From NCBI GenBank assembly GCA_946187935.1, contig CAMHSJ010000001.1, positions 159,102 through 223,101 of the forward strand: a DNA stretch of 64,000 nucleotides, written 5' to 3'. Positions 41,834 through 50,947 of the stretch are shown one piece after another (position 1 is the stretch's first letter; each line of letters starts with the position of its first letter). The notes beneath the pieces were generated by a model. The model was not told the DNA's origin and searched no databases. It worked only from the letters and a program-made list of their open reading frames with translations. The position numbers and the translations under genes were made by a program. Source of the stretch: an uncultured Clostridia bacterium. Lineage in GTDB: Bacteria; Bacillota; Clostridia; Saccharofermentanales; Saccharofermentanaceae.

Positions 41834-44413
41834 TCAAAGTATCCTGCCGGCAAGGTCCCTATAATCGCTCACGAGCTTGCCGTGATTTGCAAGAATATAA
41901 GAGGCATCCTCTGCTGCGGCTGCTTCTTCGAGTTTTCTTGCCTGAGCGGATATATCATCAGCCCCGACTGTCTTTGATGCGCTCTTGATCGAATGGACAA
42001 GGATCTTATAGTTCTTCCAGTCCTTATCATTAAGGAATCTTTCAAGGTTATCTGTCTTCTCTTTTGCATCTGTGGCATAGTCTTTAAGGATCTCGAGGTA
42101 GAAATCGATGTCGCCTCCCAGGTATCCCATGCTCTCTTGGACATTGAGACCTAATGCTTCGGCTTTTTCCCTGCTTAGTTCACCTGACAAGTCAGCAGAA
42201 GGAACATCGCTTAATGCAGGTTCTTCTGAAGGGGCTGCGACCGCTGAATCCGGCAGATAGCAGGAAAGCATCTTTTCGAGCCCGTCAAGATCGATGGGTT
42301 TGCTGAGATAATCGTCGAAACCTGCATTAAGGTACTGTTCTCTTGCGCCTACGACGGCGTTTGCCGTAAGGGCTATGACTACGGTGCCTTTGATGAGATG
42401 ACGCTCTTTAAGAGTCTTAAGTGTTTCGATGCCATCCATCTTAGGCATCATGTGATCGAGGAAAATGATGTCGAATCTCTCAGATCGGCACAGCTCGATG
42501 GTCTCGAGGCCGGAAGAGCAGGTGAGGGCTTTGATGCCGAAGAAACTGAGAAGATTAGATGCGACCTTAAGGTTCATGGCATTGTCGTCTGTTACGAGCA
42601 CCTTTGCCTTGGGAGCTTTAAGCCTGGCCCTGTCTTTAGAAGTAACATCTGAAGAAGACTTCCTCTTTCCGTCATATTCTCCAATGGGCGAAGCCTCTGC
42701 TACAGGCAGGGTAAGATCAAAGGCAAATTCCGAACCTTCGCCGTAAGTGCTCTTGATATCCAGTTTGCTGTCCATCAGGGCAAGGAGTTTGGTTACTATG
42801 GATATGCCGAGGCCCGTTCCTTCTATGTGACGGTTTCTTCTCTCCTCAACGCGTTCGAAAGATCCCGTAAGCTTGCCGAAGTCTTCCTCCTTGATGCCTA
42901 TGCCCGTATCGATGACCTCGAATCTCAGATCGGCAAGATCCTCTCTTCTGCCCAAGTCTTTTACGCGGAGAGTTACGCTGCCTTCTTCAGTGTACTTGAC
43001 CGCATTTGTAAGAAGGTTCATGAGGACCTGGCTGATCCTGACATCATCTCCTCTGAGTTTTGACGGGATCGATCTGTCAACATCCACCTTAAGCTCTAAC
43101 CCCTTGGAATGCGCACGTTCGCTGATGGAGTCGATGAGCGCCGTTATCAGGTCTTCGGTATGGAAATCAGCAGGGACAAGAGTCATCTTTCCTTCCTCTA
43201 TCTTGGAGAAGTCCAGGATGTTGTTGATGATGGAAAGAAGCGTGCCTCCCGCGTGCTTGATGCCCGAGGAGTATTCCAGGATCTCCTTGTCAGTTGATCT
43301 GTTCAGTATCATCTCGTTCATGCCGAGGACTGCGTTGATCGGGGTCCTTATCTCGTGGGACATATCCGCCAGGAATTCGCTCTTGGCCTTGTTGGCATTG
43401 TCGGCCGCAGTCTTCTCGAGCATGAGGATCTTGGATTCGTATTCTCTCTTCTGCTCCTTTGCCTTCATGGCTTCGATCCTCTTATTCGTCCTCATCTGGA
43501 ATCGGTATCCCAGGATATAGAATGCAGACAGGAGCGCAAATACACACAGGTTGATAAAGATGCTTATGACAAGAAGGGAACTCGGAGCTGCGAAGAACTC
43601 GCTGTTTTTGGTTACGATGATAAGAGACCACTGATCCAGGACCTCATCGACAAAGACAGTGCATTTCTCACCGTCTATTACAGTCGTGAAATTACCTTTG
43701 CGTATTTCGAGAGCCTTGGCATAGAGCTCGGCGCCGCCGGGCTGGTCATAGCAGTAAGAACCATTTAATGACCTGTCGGGATGGGCTATTATCATTCCGT
43801 CGTTATTGAGGATGAAACCGTAACCTGTTCCGTTGATATCGATCTGCTCGACTATCTCCTGAACGCCGGAAAGGGTCAGATCCAGGGACAGCACATTATC
43901 CGGATCGCTCAGGCTTTTGCATATGGAGATGATAACGTTGCCGGTCTGCGCATCGACATAAGGGGAGACTATGACGACTTCGCTGTTTGCGGAAACTGCC
44001 GTGGTGTACCAGTCGCGCAGGGTGGGATCGTAGCCTTCTGGCGGGGTCCAGCCGACGCCGTCAACATATTCGCCGTTTATGACACCGTAGATACCTGTAT
44101 AGGACGCGTCGAACTGTGCTTCTGTATTAGTGGATTCGCGGGTGATGTAGTTAATGATCTCTCCGTTTGTTGCTCCATTTACGAGCATGTGGTCAACGGT
44201 ATCGGCAGCGACCCAGAGAACGGACTTGGCATTCTCCAAGTAGTTCTCGAGATCTGCCGTTATGGCGGAAGTCCTGTCTTCACCGATCTCGTAAACGGAA
44301 TTATAAGACGTCCTGAAGACGACCCTTACCGTGAATATGGTCAGCAGCGTCATCAGTATGAACGTTGCCAAAAGCGTTATGACCGTTGTAAGAGTCTGGC
44401 GGCTCTTCATCAT
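41834..44413 (-). CDS. hybrid sensor histidine kinase (dCACHE-HisKA-HATPase-REC-Hpt)
   Basis: The 859-residue protein has two membrane helices (about 12-32 and 283-303) enclosing a 250-residue outer dCACHE-type sensor with DPTLRDWYTTA and PYVDAQTGNVIIS. Then come HisKA (DMSHEIRTPINAVLGM, His near 352), the ATPase (NLLTNAVKYT, DTGIGI, GTGLGIS), a receiver (VTDDNAMN, FLDHMMPKMDGIETL, ALTANA, SKPID) and an Hpt domain with VHSIKSASKTVGA. It is a phosphorelay enzyme. The ATG overlaps the upstream HD-GYP gene stop (ATGA), so the two are coupled and signal together. Confidence 0.93.
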   Translation of the reverse strand: MMKSRQTLTTVITLLATFILMTLLTIFTVRVVFRTSYNSVYEIGEDRTSAITADLENYLENAKSVLWVAADTVDHMLVNGATNGEIINYITRESTNTEAQFDASYTGIYGVINGEYVDGVGWTPPEGYDPTLRDWYTTAVSANSEVVIVSPYVDAQTGNVIISICKSLSDPDNVLSLDLTLSGVQEIVEQIDINGTGYGFILNNDGMIIAHPDRSLNGSYCYDQPGGAELYAKALEIRKGNFTTVIDGEKCTVFVDEVLDQWSLIIVTKNSEFFAAPSSLLVISIFINLCVFALLSAFYILGYRFQMRTNKRIEAMKAKEQKREYESKILMLEKTAADNANKAKSEFLADMSHEIRTPINAVLGMNEMILNRSTDKEILEYSSGIKHAGGTLLSIINNILDFSKIEEGKMTLVPADFHTEDLITALIDSISERAHSKGLELKVDVDRSIPSKLRGDDVRISQVLMNLLTNAVKYTEEGSVTLRVKDLGRREDLADLRFEVIDTGIGIKEEDFGKLTGSFERVEERRNRHIEGTGLGISIVTKLLALMDSKLDIKSTYGEGSEFAFDLTLPVAEASPIGEYDGKRKSSSDVTSKDRARLKAPKAKVLVTDDNAMNLKVASNLLSFFGIKALTCSSGLETIELCRSERFDIIFLDHMMPKMDGIETLKTLKERHLIKGTVVIALTANAVVGAREQYLNAGFDDYLSKPIDLDGLEKMLSCYLPDSAVAAPSEEPALSDVPSADLSGELSREKAEALGLNVQESMGYLGGDIDFYLEILKDYATDAKEKTDNLERFLNDKDWKNYKILVHSIKSASKTVGADDISAQARKLEEAAAAEDASYILANHGKLVSDYRDLAGRIL

Positions 44414-46755
44414 AATTCCCTCATCGTGTATCCTGTATCCTCATCGATCATGCGGATCATGACATCCGCGATCTTAGGATCAAACTGGGTTCCTTTGCCA
44501 TTCTCGATCTCTTGCCTTACCTTATCCTGAGGCATGATCTTTCTGTAGCTCCTGTTGCTCGTCATGGCATCATAGGCATCTGCAACGGCAATGATGCGCG
44601 CGATCTCAGGGATATCCTCACCTGACAGGCCGTCAGGGTAACCTGAGCCGTCGTATCTCTCGTGATGCCATCTGGCGCCTACGGAAAGCTGGGGCATCTC
44701 ACCGATCTTCTGAAGGATCTGATAGCCTGTGACAGGATGCTTTTTGATATATTCGAATTCTTCATCCGTCAGCTTGCCGGGCTTGTTGATGACCGCGTCA
44801 GGAACGCCGATCTTGCCGACATCATGGAGCATGGCGATGATATAGATATCGCTCTGCTCACTGCTGCTATATCCGTAGTTTCTCGCTATCTTTCTGGAGT
44901 ATTCGGCTACTCTTCCCGAATGTCCGTTAGTGTAGGTGTCTTTGGCGTCGATCGCGCCTGCCAGAGAACTGACGACGTTTAAGAAGAGCTGTTCGTTCTC
45001 TCTGGTCTTCTTGGCGACTTCATCCGCAAGATGTTTCTGGAGCTTTATGAGCTCAATGATCTGTCTGATCCTGAGGGTAAGGACTTCGGGGACAAATGGT
45101 TTGGTGATGAAGTCCAGAGCTCCGAGGCTGAGGCCTGTCTTCTCGGCTGCACCGTCAGTATCGGAGGTGAGGAATACTACAGGTATATCGGCGATCTCCG
45201 ATTCTTTTGCCCTGAGGAGCCTTATGGTCTCGAATCCGTCCATCTCAGGCATGTTGATGTCGAGGAGTATAAGGTCAGGGCGGTTGTCAGATACAAACTC
45301 CAAGAGCTCTTTGCCTGAAGAGAGCGTTGATACGCTCATGTCGTTCTTGCCGAGGATACGGCTTGCTATCTTAAGGTTCATCGGATCGTCATCCACTATT
45401 ATGACCCACGGCTTATCAGCGCCGCCGTTTCTTGCTGCATCGGTCTTGATGAACTCGACCTCATAGGTAATGATGACCTTCTCTCCGTGTTTCTTGCGCC
45501 ACTGCCTTATTATGTTTCCTACGACCTGTTCGACGGCATCTTCCTTGATGTCAGTCAGGAATACAAAGAACTGGTCCTTTGAATACTGCATGAGAAGGTC
45601 GCTCTTGCGCAGACAGTCGCTGACATGCTCAGCGAAGACAGAAGTCAGCTCATCATATTCCTCATCAGTCTCGTTGCTGCTCTTAGACAGGGACAGAAGG
45701 AGCTTGCAGGCATCCTTGTGATATCTGATCAGGTATCTTACGACAAACCTGTATACGTCGATGAATGAATCGAGATCGAGCTTGAGAGCGGAATTGGAGA
45801 TATTGCGCTCCGAGAGTATCATGGAGAGCTTCTTAAGATTGACACGGCCTTCCGGATCTTCGGCCTTGCCGCTTATGGAATATCCGTGCTTGCCGTTTTG
45901 CTTGACGCTGAGAAGAGCTCTGTCTGCTTCAGCAAGGCGGGCTTCAAGATCAGTGTCAGTTCCTGCTACATACACTGCGCCGACTGATACACCGAGATGG
46001 ATATCCATGCCTGAACCCAGAATGTCTTTTGTGTTATTGATCAATTCCTCGTTAACACTTCGGGTAAATGCCGCTATATCGTCCTCAGACGAGAAAGAAG
46101 GAGCATATAAAGCAAATTCATCTCCGCCTACGCGTCCCAATATGTCGGTTTCCTTAATGTGCTGCCTTACTATATCCGCGAAGGCTCTTAGGACCTGGTC
46201 TCCTGCATCGTGACCGTATATGTCGTTTACGAGCTTGAAGGAATCTATGTCCGTCATCATCAGGAATCCTGATCTTTTGCCCATCTCAAAGGCTATCCTC
46301 TCAGATGCCGAAGCTTTGTTGAGGCAGCCTGTCAGCTGATCGGTCGATGCTTCCTTCTGGTATCTGTTGATCTGGTCCTGTTTGGACAATACATTCTCAA
46401 CACGTCTTAAGAGTATTTCTGAATCGAAGGGCTTTCTTATGAAGTCAGATACTCCCACCTCAAAGCCTTTGTTCTCGACATCTGTCTCGCTCTCGGCAGT
46501 AAGGAATATGACAGGCGTTTCATCGAGCCCCAGATCCTTTTCGATCTGTCTTAGTCTTCCGAGCGTCTCAAACCCGTCCATCTCCGGCATCAGTATGTCT
46601 AACAGGATAAGGTCCATCCTGCTGTCAGTAATGTGATCGAGAAGATCCTTGCCGCTCCTGAAAGCGGTTATAGTCATCCCGTTCTTGCTGAGGATATGTC
46701 CTGCAACTTTAAGCGTCAAAGCGTCATCGTCGACGACGGCAATCTTGTAGGGCAT
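44410..46755 (-). CDS. REC-GGDEF-REC-HD-GYP response regulator
   Basis: The listed start (46767) is a TTG; the ATG at 46755 behind GGAG gives 781 residues. Receiver 1 (about 1-120, LILLDILMPEMDG), an intact GGDEF (GGDEFALY near 214), a degenerate GGDEF-like segment (about 330-450, YSKDQFFVFLTD), receiver 2 (about 460-575, LILLDINMPEMDG) and HD-GYP (about 600-780; MLHDVGKIGVPD, HHERYDGSGYPDGL) are in order. It can potentially both make and break c-di-GMP under two phosphorylation inputs. The hybrid kinase downstream overlaps its stop. Confidence 0.92.
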   Translation of the reverse strand: MPYKIAVVDDDALTLKVAGHILSKNGMTITAFRSGKDLLDHITDSRMDLILLDILMPEMDGFETLGRLRQIEKDLGLDETPVIFLTAESETDVENKGFEVGVSDFIRKPFDSEILLRRVENVLSKQDQINRYQKEASTDQLTGCLNKASASERIAFEMGKRSGFLMMTDIDSFKLVNDIYGHDAGDQVLRAFADIVRQHIKETDILGRVGGDEFALYAPSFSSEDDIAAFTRSVNEELINNTKDILGSGMDIHLGVSVGAVYVAGTDTDLEARLAEADRALLSVKQNGKHGYSISGKAEDPEGRVNLKKLSMILSERNISNSALKLDLDSFIDVYRFVVRYLIRYHKDACKLLLSLSKSSNETDEEYDELTSVFAEHVSDCLRKSDLLMQYSKDQFFVFLTDIKEDAVEQVVGNIIRQWRKKHGEKVIITYEVEFIKTDAARNGGADKPWVIIVDDDPMNLKIASRILGKNDMSVSTLSSGKELLEFVSDNRPDLILLDINMPEMDGFETIRLLRAKESEIADIPVVFLTSDTDGAAEKTGLSLGALDFITKPFVPEVLTLRIRQIIELIKLQKHLADEVAKKTRENEQLFLNVVSSLAGAIDAKDTYTNGHSGRVAEYSRKIARNYGYSSSEQSDIYIIAMLHDVGKIGVPDAVINKPGKLTDEEFEYIKKHPVTGYQILQKIGEMPQLSVGARWHHERYDGSGYPDGLSGEDIPEIARIIAVADAYDAMTSNRSYRKIMPQDKVRQEIENGKGTQFDPKIADVMIRMIDEDTGYTMREL

Positions 46756-46798
46756 GTCTGACTCCAATCTGTTTATTATTTTGTATCAGTCAGCCTAT

Positions 46799-46804
46799 AT
46801 TATA
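46799..46804 (-). promoter_or_regulatory. -10 box for the c-di-GMP gene block
   Basis: Minus-strand TATAAT, 44 bases before the ATG at 46755. The -35 region (AGGAAA) is weak. Confidence 0.45.
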
Positions 46805-46833
46805 CTGTCTTAGGCATGTTTTTTCCTTAAAGA

Positions 46834-47670
46834 TCAGCAGTTTCCCGTGTAAACGTATCTGAGATCCTGCCTTGCTATATCTCTGAGGGCATATATGGTA
46901 TCAAGAGGGGTAGGTGAGGCGTCTTTCATGTGAAAGCACGGGAAGAACCTTGATATATGGAGCGGTATATCTGAACTTATCCCTGCGATCCATCTGCTCA
47001 TATCACGCATCTTCTCCGGGCTGTCACTTATCCCCGGGACTATAAGGCAGGTTATCTCAACATGAGATGTCTCAGAGGCCCCCTTGATGAAATCCATGGT
47101 CATATCAAGATCACCGCCAAGGACCGACTTATAGGTATCGCGGTCAAAACACTTAAGGTCTATGTTCATGGCATCTATGTAAGGGCTTATCTCCTCAAGG
47201 ACGCTGACAGCAGCAGTTCCGTTTGTAACAAGGACGTTCTTCATGCCCTTATCCTTAACGAGCCTTGCGGTATCACGGACGAATTCATATCCTGTCAGAG
47301 GTTCGTTATAGGTAAATGCAACGCCTATGTTGCCCATAGCTTTATACTTGAGTGCAAGATCAGATAACCTTTCAGGTGTTATCTCATCCGATGAAAGAAG
47401 GATATCCCTTGCCTCATCTCCCCAGGAGATCTCACTGTTCTGACAGAACGGACATCTTAAGTTGCAGCCGGCACTTCCCACGGACAGGATCTTCGATCCG
47501 GGCATAAAGCGCCTTAGGGGCTTCTTCTCAATGGGATCAAGAGCGATGGAAGATATCCGGCCGTAATTAGAACATACTACACCCTCAGCGCTTCCTGTTC
47601 TCGCGCCGCAAAAACCCAAAGCGCCTTCTTTAAGTTCGCAGTGTCTGAAGCAGACATGGCATCTTGTCAT
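46834..47670 (-). CDS. amrS: AmmeMemoRadiSam system radical SAM enzyme
   Basis: This 278-residue protein has an N-terminal Cys set (CHVCFRHCELKEGALGFCGAR), then the radical SAM triad GCNLRCPFCQN near 70-80, and NIGVAFTYNEPLTGYEF as in the AmrS family. It should cleave S-adenosylmethionine to a radical, but the substrate of this family is unknown. Its ATG overlaps the stop of the AmrB-AmrA fusion gene (ATGA). The partner gene rules out pyruvate-formate-lyase activase as the best reading. Confidence 0.9.
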   Translation of the reverse strand: MTRCHVCFRHCELKEGALGFCGARTGSAEGVVCSNYGRISSIALDPIEKKPLRRFMPGSKILSVGSAGCNLRCPFCQNSEISWGDEARDILLSSDEITPERLSDLALKYKAMGNIGVAFTYNEPLTGYEFVRDTARLVKDKGMKNVLVTNGTAAVSVLEEISPYIDAMNIDLKCFDRDTYKSVLGGDLDMTMDFIKGASETSHVEITCLIVPGISDSPEKMRDMSRWIAGISSDIPLHISRFFPCFHMKDASPTPLDTIYALRDIARQDLRYVYTGNC

Positions 47671-49010
47671 CTGTGACGCACCACCTCAAAACGCTGAAGA
47701 CAGATCTTCTCGCTTGCTTTGATCCCGCCTTTTTGCATGGCTATCATGACCTGGTCCTCTACGGTATCGACGCCCTCTAAGTCAGGAAGCAGAAGGCCTC
47801 TCCTGCCGTCAGGTGTTGAGACTATCACACCATATCTTTTGACATCCAGCTTATCGAGTGAATCGATGTCTTCGGGCTCTTTAAGGACGTCGACATTTAC
47901 CTCCAGTGATGAGAGTTCATCTTCTCTTATGGCAGTAAAACGCGGATCACATGTGGAAGCGCTTACCGCGTTGTCAGCGATCTCCTGCATAAGGCTGGAT
48001 GCAAGAGGGGAGATGGTGCCTATGCAGCCTCTTAAGTCACCATCCTTATGTATGGATACAAATGCTCCCGCCCTTGAAGATGTCAGCTCCGGGGGAGGAG
48101 TCTTACCTTCAAGAAGGCTTATAAGATCATCAGGAAGAGCAAGTCTTTTTCCCGTGCGGATATACTTTTCGATCGAAAGCGTGGCCAGCCTTACGTAGAT
48201 GTCAGGACCTGTGTCAGGATAGAAGGAACATATGCCGTAGCCTACGCCTGTCTGATCCTCGTGTGAATAAGCTCTGGAGATGACCTTACTGCCTTGCCAG
48301 GCGCCTGCCATTATAACGAACGATCTGTGTCCGCATTCAGCAGCCAGGTCAAGGAAGTCTTCGTCAAAATCCAGGAGCTGCTCAAACGCGCCGCGGCTCA
48401 TGACGTCCATGATCCTCTCATCGTAAATGGCACCTTCAGGGGAAAGACCGTAGGGGCCGTCTTCTTTAAGCTTGTGCGAGAGGTCACCGCTTGCGACTAT
48501 GACGGTCCTGCGGCCAGTGGAATCTATTGCTTTTCCGATGATGCCGCCCAAGGCATAGTGATCTTTAAGAGGCAGGCCCGACAGACCGAGACGCACTATC
48601 TTGCCGCCTTTATAGCTGTTTCTGATAAACCACAATGGCACCATGGTCCCGTGGTCTAGCCCGGGATCCCTTTCTCCGAGAGTGCCGCATGGAAGATCAG
48701 AGTCATCACAGTATCTTACGATCTGTTCTCTAAGTTCTTCATCGTATTCTTCATCGAACGTGACATCAGGCGCTCTGAAAGAAGCAAATGAGCCGGACGC
48801 TCTTTTGCCGGGCGAGATATGGAAATAGTCCTGATAAATCACAGAGTGAGGGCTTATTATCACTATGGTCTCGGGAGATAAGTCTGCTATCTCATCTGCT
48901 ATGGCCTTATATGAATCAATGGTCTTTTGGACCGCACGCTCACTTCCTTTGCCGACGGAAGGAACTATAAGAGGGGGATGCGGGACCATGAATGAAGCAA
49001 GTAAAGGCAT
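47667..49010 (-). CDS. AmmeMemoRadiSam proteins B and A fused (Memo/LigB-like plus AMMECR1)
   Basis: Residues about 1-265 are a class III extradiol-dioxygenase/Memo-like domain, with the likely metal or catalytic His residues in VPHPPLIVP, ISPHSVIYQ, LDHGTMVPLWF and SGDLSHKL. Residues about 270-447 are AMMECR1, with the conserved LRGCIGT motif and TCDPRFTAIREDELSSLEVNVDVL. In most genomes these two and the radical SAM enzyme are three genes; here the first two are one protein and the third overlaps by 4 bases, which argues for a stable complex. GGGAGGT lies before the ATG. The reaction is not known. Confidence 0.9.
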   Translation of the reverse strand: MPLLASFMVPHPPLIVPSVGKGSERAVQKTIDSYKAIADEIADLSPETIVIISPHSVIYQDYFHISPGKRASGSFASFRAPDVTFDEEYDEELREQIVRYCDDSDLPCGTLGERDPGLDHGTMVPLWFIRNSYKGGKIVRLGLSGLPLKDHYALGGIIGKAIDSTGRRTVIVASGDLSHKLKEDGPYGLSPEGAIYDERIMDVMSRGAFEQLLDFDEDFLDLAAECGHRSFVIMAGAWQGSKVISRAYSHEDQTGVGYGICSFYPDTGPDIYVRLATLSIEKYIRTGKRLALPDDLISLLEGKTPPPELTSSRAGAFVSIHKDGDLRGCIGTISPLASSLMQEIADNAVSASTCDPRFTAIREDELSSLEVNVDVLKEPEDIDSLDKLDVKRYGVIVSTPDGRRGLLLPDLEGVDTVEDQVMIAMQKGGIKASEKICLQRFEVVRHR

Positions 49011-49022
49011 ACAAGACCTCCC

Positions 49023-49343
49023 TTAACCTTTCTTCTTTTTCTTCGGTTCAGGGAGCTCTGTGTACATCCTCTCTATAAGTTCTTTAAGAAACTCCCGGTT
49101 ATCGACCTCGTCAACGAGCAGCATTTCCTTGGCGCCTTCGTAAGGCGATTCCAACTGCGCGTCAGGCATCATCTCAAGCGCGGATCTGACAGGCTTTACC
49201 AGGAACCTGTCATCGTAAATGCCGCCTATTATCCTGCCGCGGAAGTAAAGGATATATTCGCCCATCATCGCCTTGTAAGTGATCTCATCTGACAGTGAGA
49301 GCTGCTCTAAGATAAACTCCAGATATTCCTTGCTCGATGCCAT
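49023..49343 (-). CDS. TfoX N-terminal-domain protein
   Basis: The 106-residue protein fits the TfoX N-terminal fold: YKAMMGEYILYFRGRIIGGIYDDRFLVKPV followed by PYEGAKEMLLVDEVDNREFLKELIERM and a basic tail KKKKKG. The family is linked to competence regulation in proteobacteria, but lone N-terminal domains in Clostridia have no known job. AAAGGAGG lies 8 bases before the ATG. It is in a run with the GNAT genes upstream (12-base gap). Confidence 0.85.
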   Translation of the reverse strand: MASSKEYLEFILEQLSLSDEITYKAMMGEYILYFRGRIIGGIYDDRFLVKPVRSALEMMPDAQLESPYEGAKEMLLVDEVDNREFLKELIERMYTELPEPKKKKKG

Positions 49344-49355
49344 AGCTGCCTCCTT

Positions 49356-49790
49356 TCAGAGCCATTGGATAAAGGCCGTCTTATCGCTGCTGTTATAGCC
49401 TGCGCCCTCATAGAAGCGAAGGGTGGAAGATTCCTTCGAGCCCGTCAGCAGCATCATCTTGTAGCAGTTCTCACGCCTTGCTATATCCCTTGCAAAGTCA
49501 AGGCATTCACGGGCAAACCCGCGCTTTCTAAAGTCTTTATGAGTTACGACATTTTCTACAAACGCATAAGGCCTTACGCTTCTTGTCAGGTTGGGTATTA
49601 TCACGCATACACATGAGCTGACTATCCTGCCGTCAACTTCATTTACTATCAGATGGTGATCAGGATCATTTACTATCTGATCCCATGTATCCTGAAGGTG
49701 CTGATCATGCTCAGGGATACTGTCTTCATGAAGATCAAGATACAGCTCCAGGATGGCATCTAAGTCTTCTGTTCTTGCTTCTCTGACCAT
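49356..49790 (-). CDS. GNAT-family acetyltransferase
   Basis: This 144-residue protein has the GNAT core with VENVVTHKDFRKRGFARECLDFARDIA (acetyl-CoA pyrophosphate loop R-x-x-G-x-A near residues 90-100), then LLTGSKESSTLRFYEGAGY at the end. The N-terminus IVREARTEDLDAILELYLDLHEDS is typical. Substrate unknown. Its ATG abuts the upstream TAA directly. Confidence 0.88.
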   Translation of the reverse strand: MVREARTEDLDAILELYLDLHEDSIPEHDQHLQDTWDQIVNDPDHHLIVNEVDGRIVSSCVCVIIPNLTRSVRPYAFVENVVTHKDFRKRGFARECLDFARDIARRENCYKMMLLTGSKESSTLRFYEGAGYNSSDKTAFIQWL

Positions 49791-50831
49791 TTAAGCCTCC
49801 GGCCTTACAAGCTCCATAAAGATGTCTTTGTCGTTTCTTTTGTATTCTTTAAAACCGCACTTCTCATACAGATGTATCGCGCGGGCATTATCCGTAAACA
49901 CGGTGATCAGGATGCGCCTGAGCCCCAGTTCGTTAAAACCGTAGTCTATAGATCTCATCAATGCTTCCTTGCCGTAACCTTTGTTTTGCATATTGAAGGG
50001 AAGAACGATGCCCCATTCTGCTGTGTCACCATTCCTGTCAAAGAATTCGATATTTCCTATAAACCTCATCGTGCCCTTCTCGAGCATTGAGAACATAGAG
50101 GCGTTCCTGCCTATCCTCTCACTTATGTAGGCGGTCTCTTCTTCCTCGGTGTAAGGCTCGCGCCTGTCTCCTATGAATCTTGCGACGTTATCGATGTCGT
50201 TTACCATCTTTAGGTATTCGGGCACAAGATCTAAAGACGGAGGCACGAATATGATGTTCTCTGAATCAAAAACGGTCTTGTCAGACATGTTGATAAGAGA
50301 GAAGAACATCCTTCCTTCGAATGTGCCGTCAGGCATCCTGAAATAATCTCTTAATGTTCCCTCATATACGAACCCGCATTTCTCTATTACCTTGCGGGAA
50401 GACAGGTTCAGCGGCCTTACGCATACCTGCACCTTGTGAAGCCCGATGACTTCAAACCCGTATCTTATTACGGACAGACAAGCTTCTGTCGCATATCCCT
50501 TGCCCTGGAAAGCGGTGCCGATGCAGTATTCTATCTCTGCGAATTCGTTTTTTGCATCCACCAGGAAATATGCTGTCTGACCTATGCATTCGCCGGATGA
50601 CTTCTCGATTATCGCCCAGCGGTAGTAATTAGGAGAGGAGTATCCGTTGATGTACTTTTGAAGAAGGGGCATTAATTCTTCTTCCGTGGAATAAACGGGC
50701 TCACCGTATTCAAGCTGCACTTCGGGAAGAGATGCCCAGTTCTTAAGTACAGATGATGAATCAGAAAACTCGAACTTTCTAAGCATTAGCCTTGCTGTAT
50801 CTATTGTCTGAGTGTAAGTTTCTTTAAGCAT
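49791..50831 (-). CDS. double GNAT acetyltransferase (RimJ/RimL type)
   Basis: The 346-residue protein consists of two GNAT domains in tandem. The first (about 8-180) has IGTAFQGKGYATEACLSVIRYGFEVIGLHKV and NLSSRKVIEKCGFVYEGTLRDY; the second (about 190-340) has MQNKGYGKEALMRSIDYGFNELGLRRI and NARAIHLYEKCGFKEY. Both keep the Q/R-x-x-G-x-G/A acetyl-CoA loop, so both could be active. RimJ/RimL relatives acetylate protein N-termini or small molecules. The ribosome site is weak. Confidence 0.87.
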   Translation of the reverse strand: MLKETYTQTIDTARLMLRKFEFSDSSSVLKNWASLPEVQLEYGEPVYSTEEELMPLLQKYINGYSSPNYYRWAIIEKSSGECIGQTAYFLVDAKNEFAEIEYCIGTAFQGKGYATEACLSVIRYGFEVIGLHKVQVCVRPLNLSSRKVIEKCGFVYEGTLRDYFRMPDGTFEGRMFFSLINMSDKTVFDSENIIFVPPSLDLVPEYLKMVNDIDNVARFIGDRREPYTEEEETAYISERIGRNASMFSMLEKGTMRFIGNIEFFDRNGDTAEWGIVLPFNMQNKGYGKEALMRSIDYGFNELGLRRILITVFTDNARAIHLYEKCGFKEYKRNDKDIFMELVRPEA

Positions 50832-50897
50832 CTTTGTAACCGTCCTATGAGACAGATTATACCATTAGAGCTCAGGTAAATACGGATGGCCGATGCA

Positions 50898-50906
50898 TGT
50901 TATAAT
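50898..50906 (+). promoter_or_regulatory. extended -10 promoter of lipoprotein gene
   Basis: TGTTATAAT, a TGn-extended -10 box, 41 bases before the ATG at 50948. Confidence 0.55.
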
Positions 50907-50947
50907 CTCAGTATTATCGATGATCGATCATCTGTCAGGAGGGGCTT

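Noticed and set aside
43781-44530. 249-aa plus-strand ORF
   Set aside because: Antisense shadow of the hybrid histidine kinase sensor domain and the HD-GYP end.
46834-47670. Pyruvate formate-lyase activating enzyme
   Set aside because: No formate-lyase gene is nearby. The N-terminal Cys set and overlap with the Memo/AMMECR1 fusion fit AmrS.
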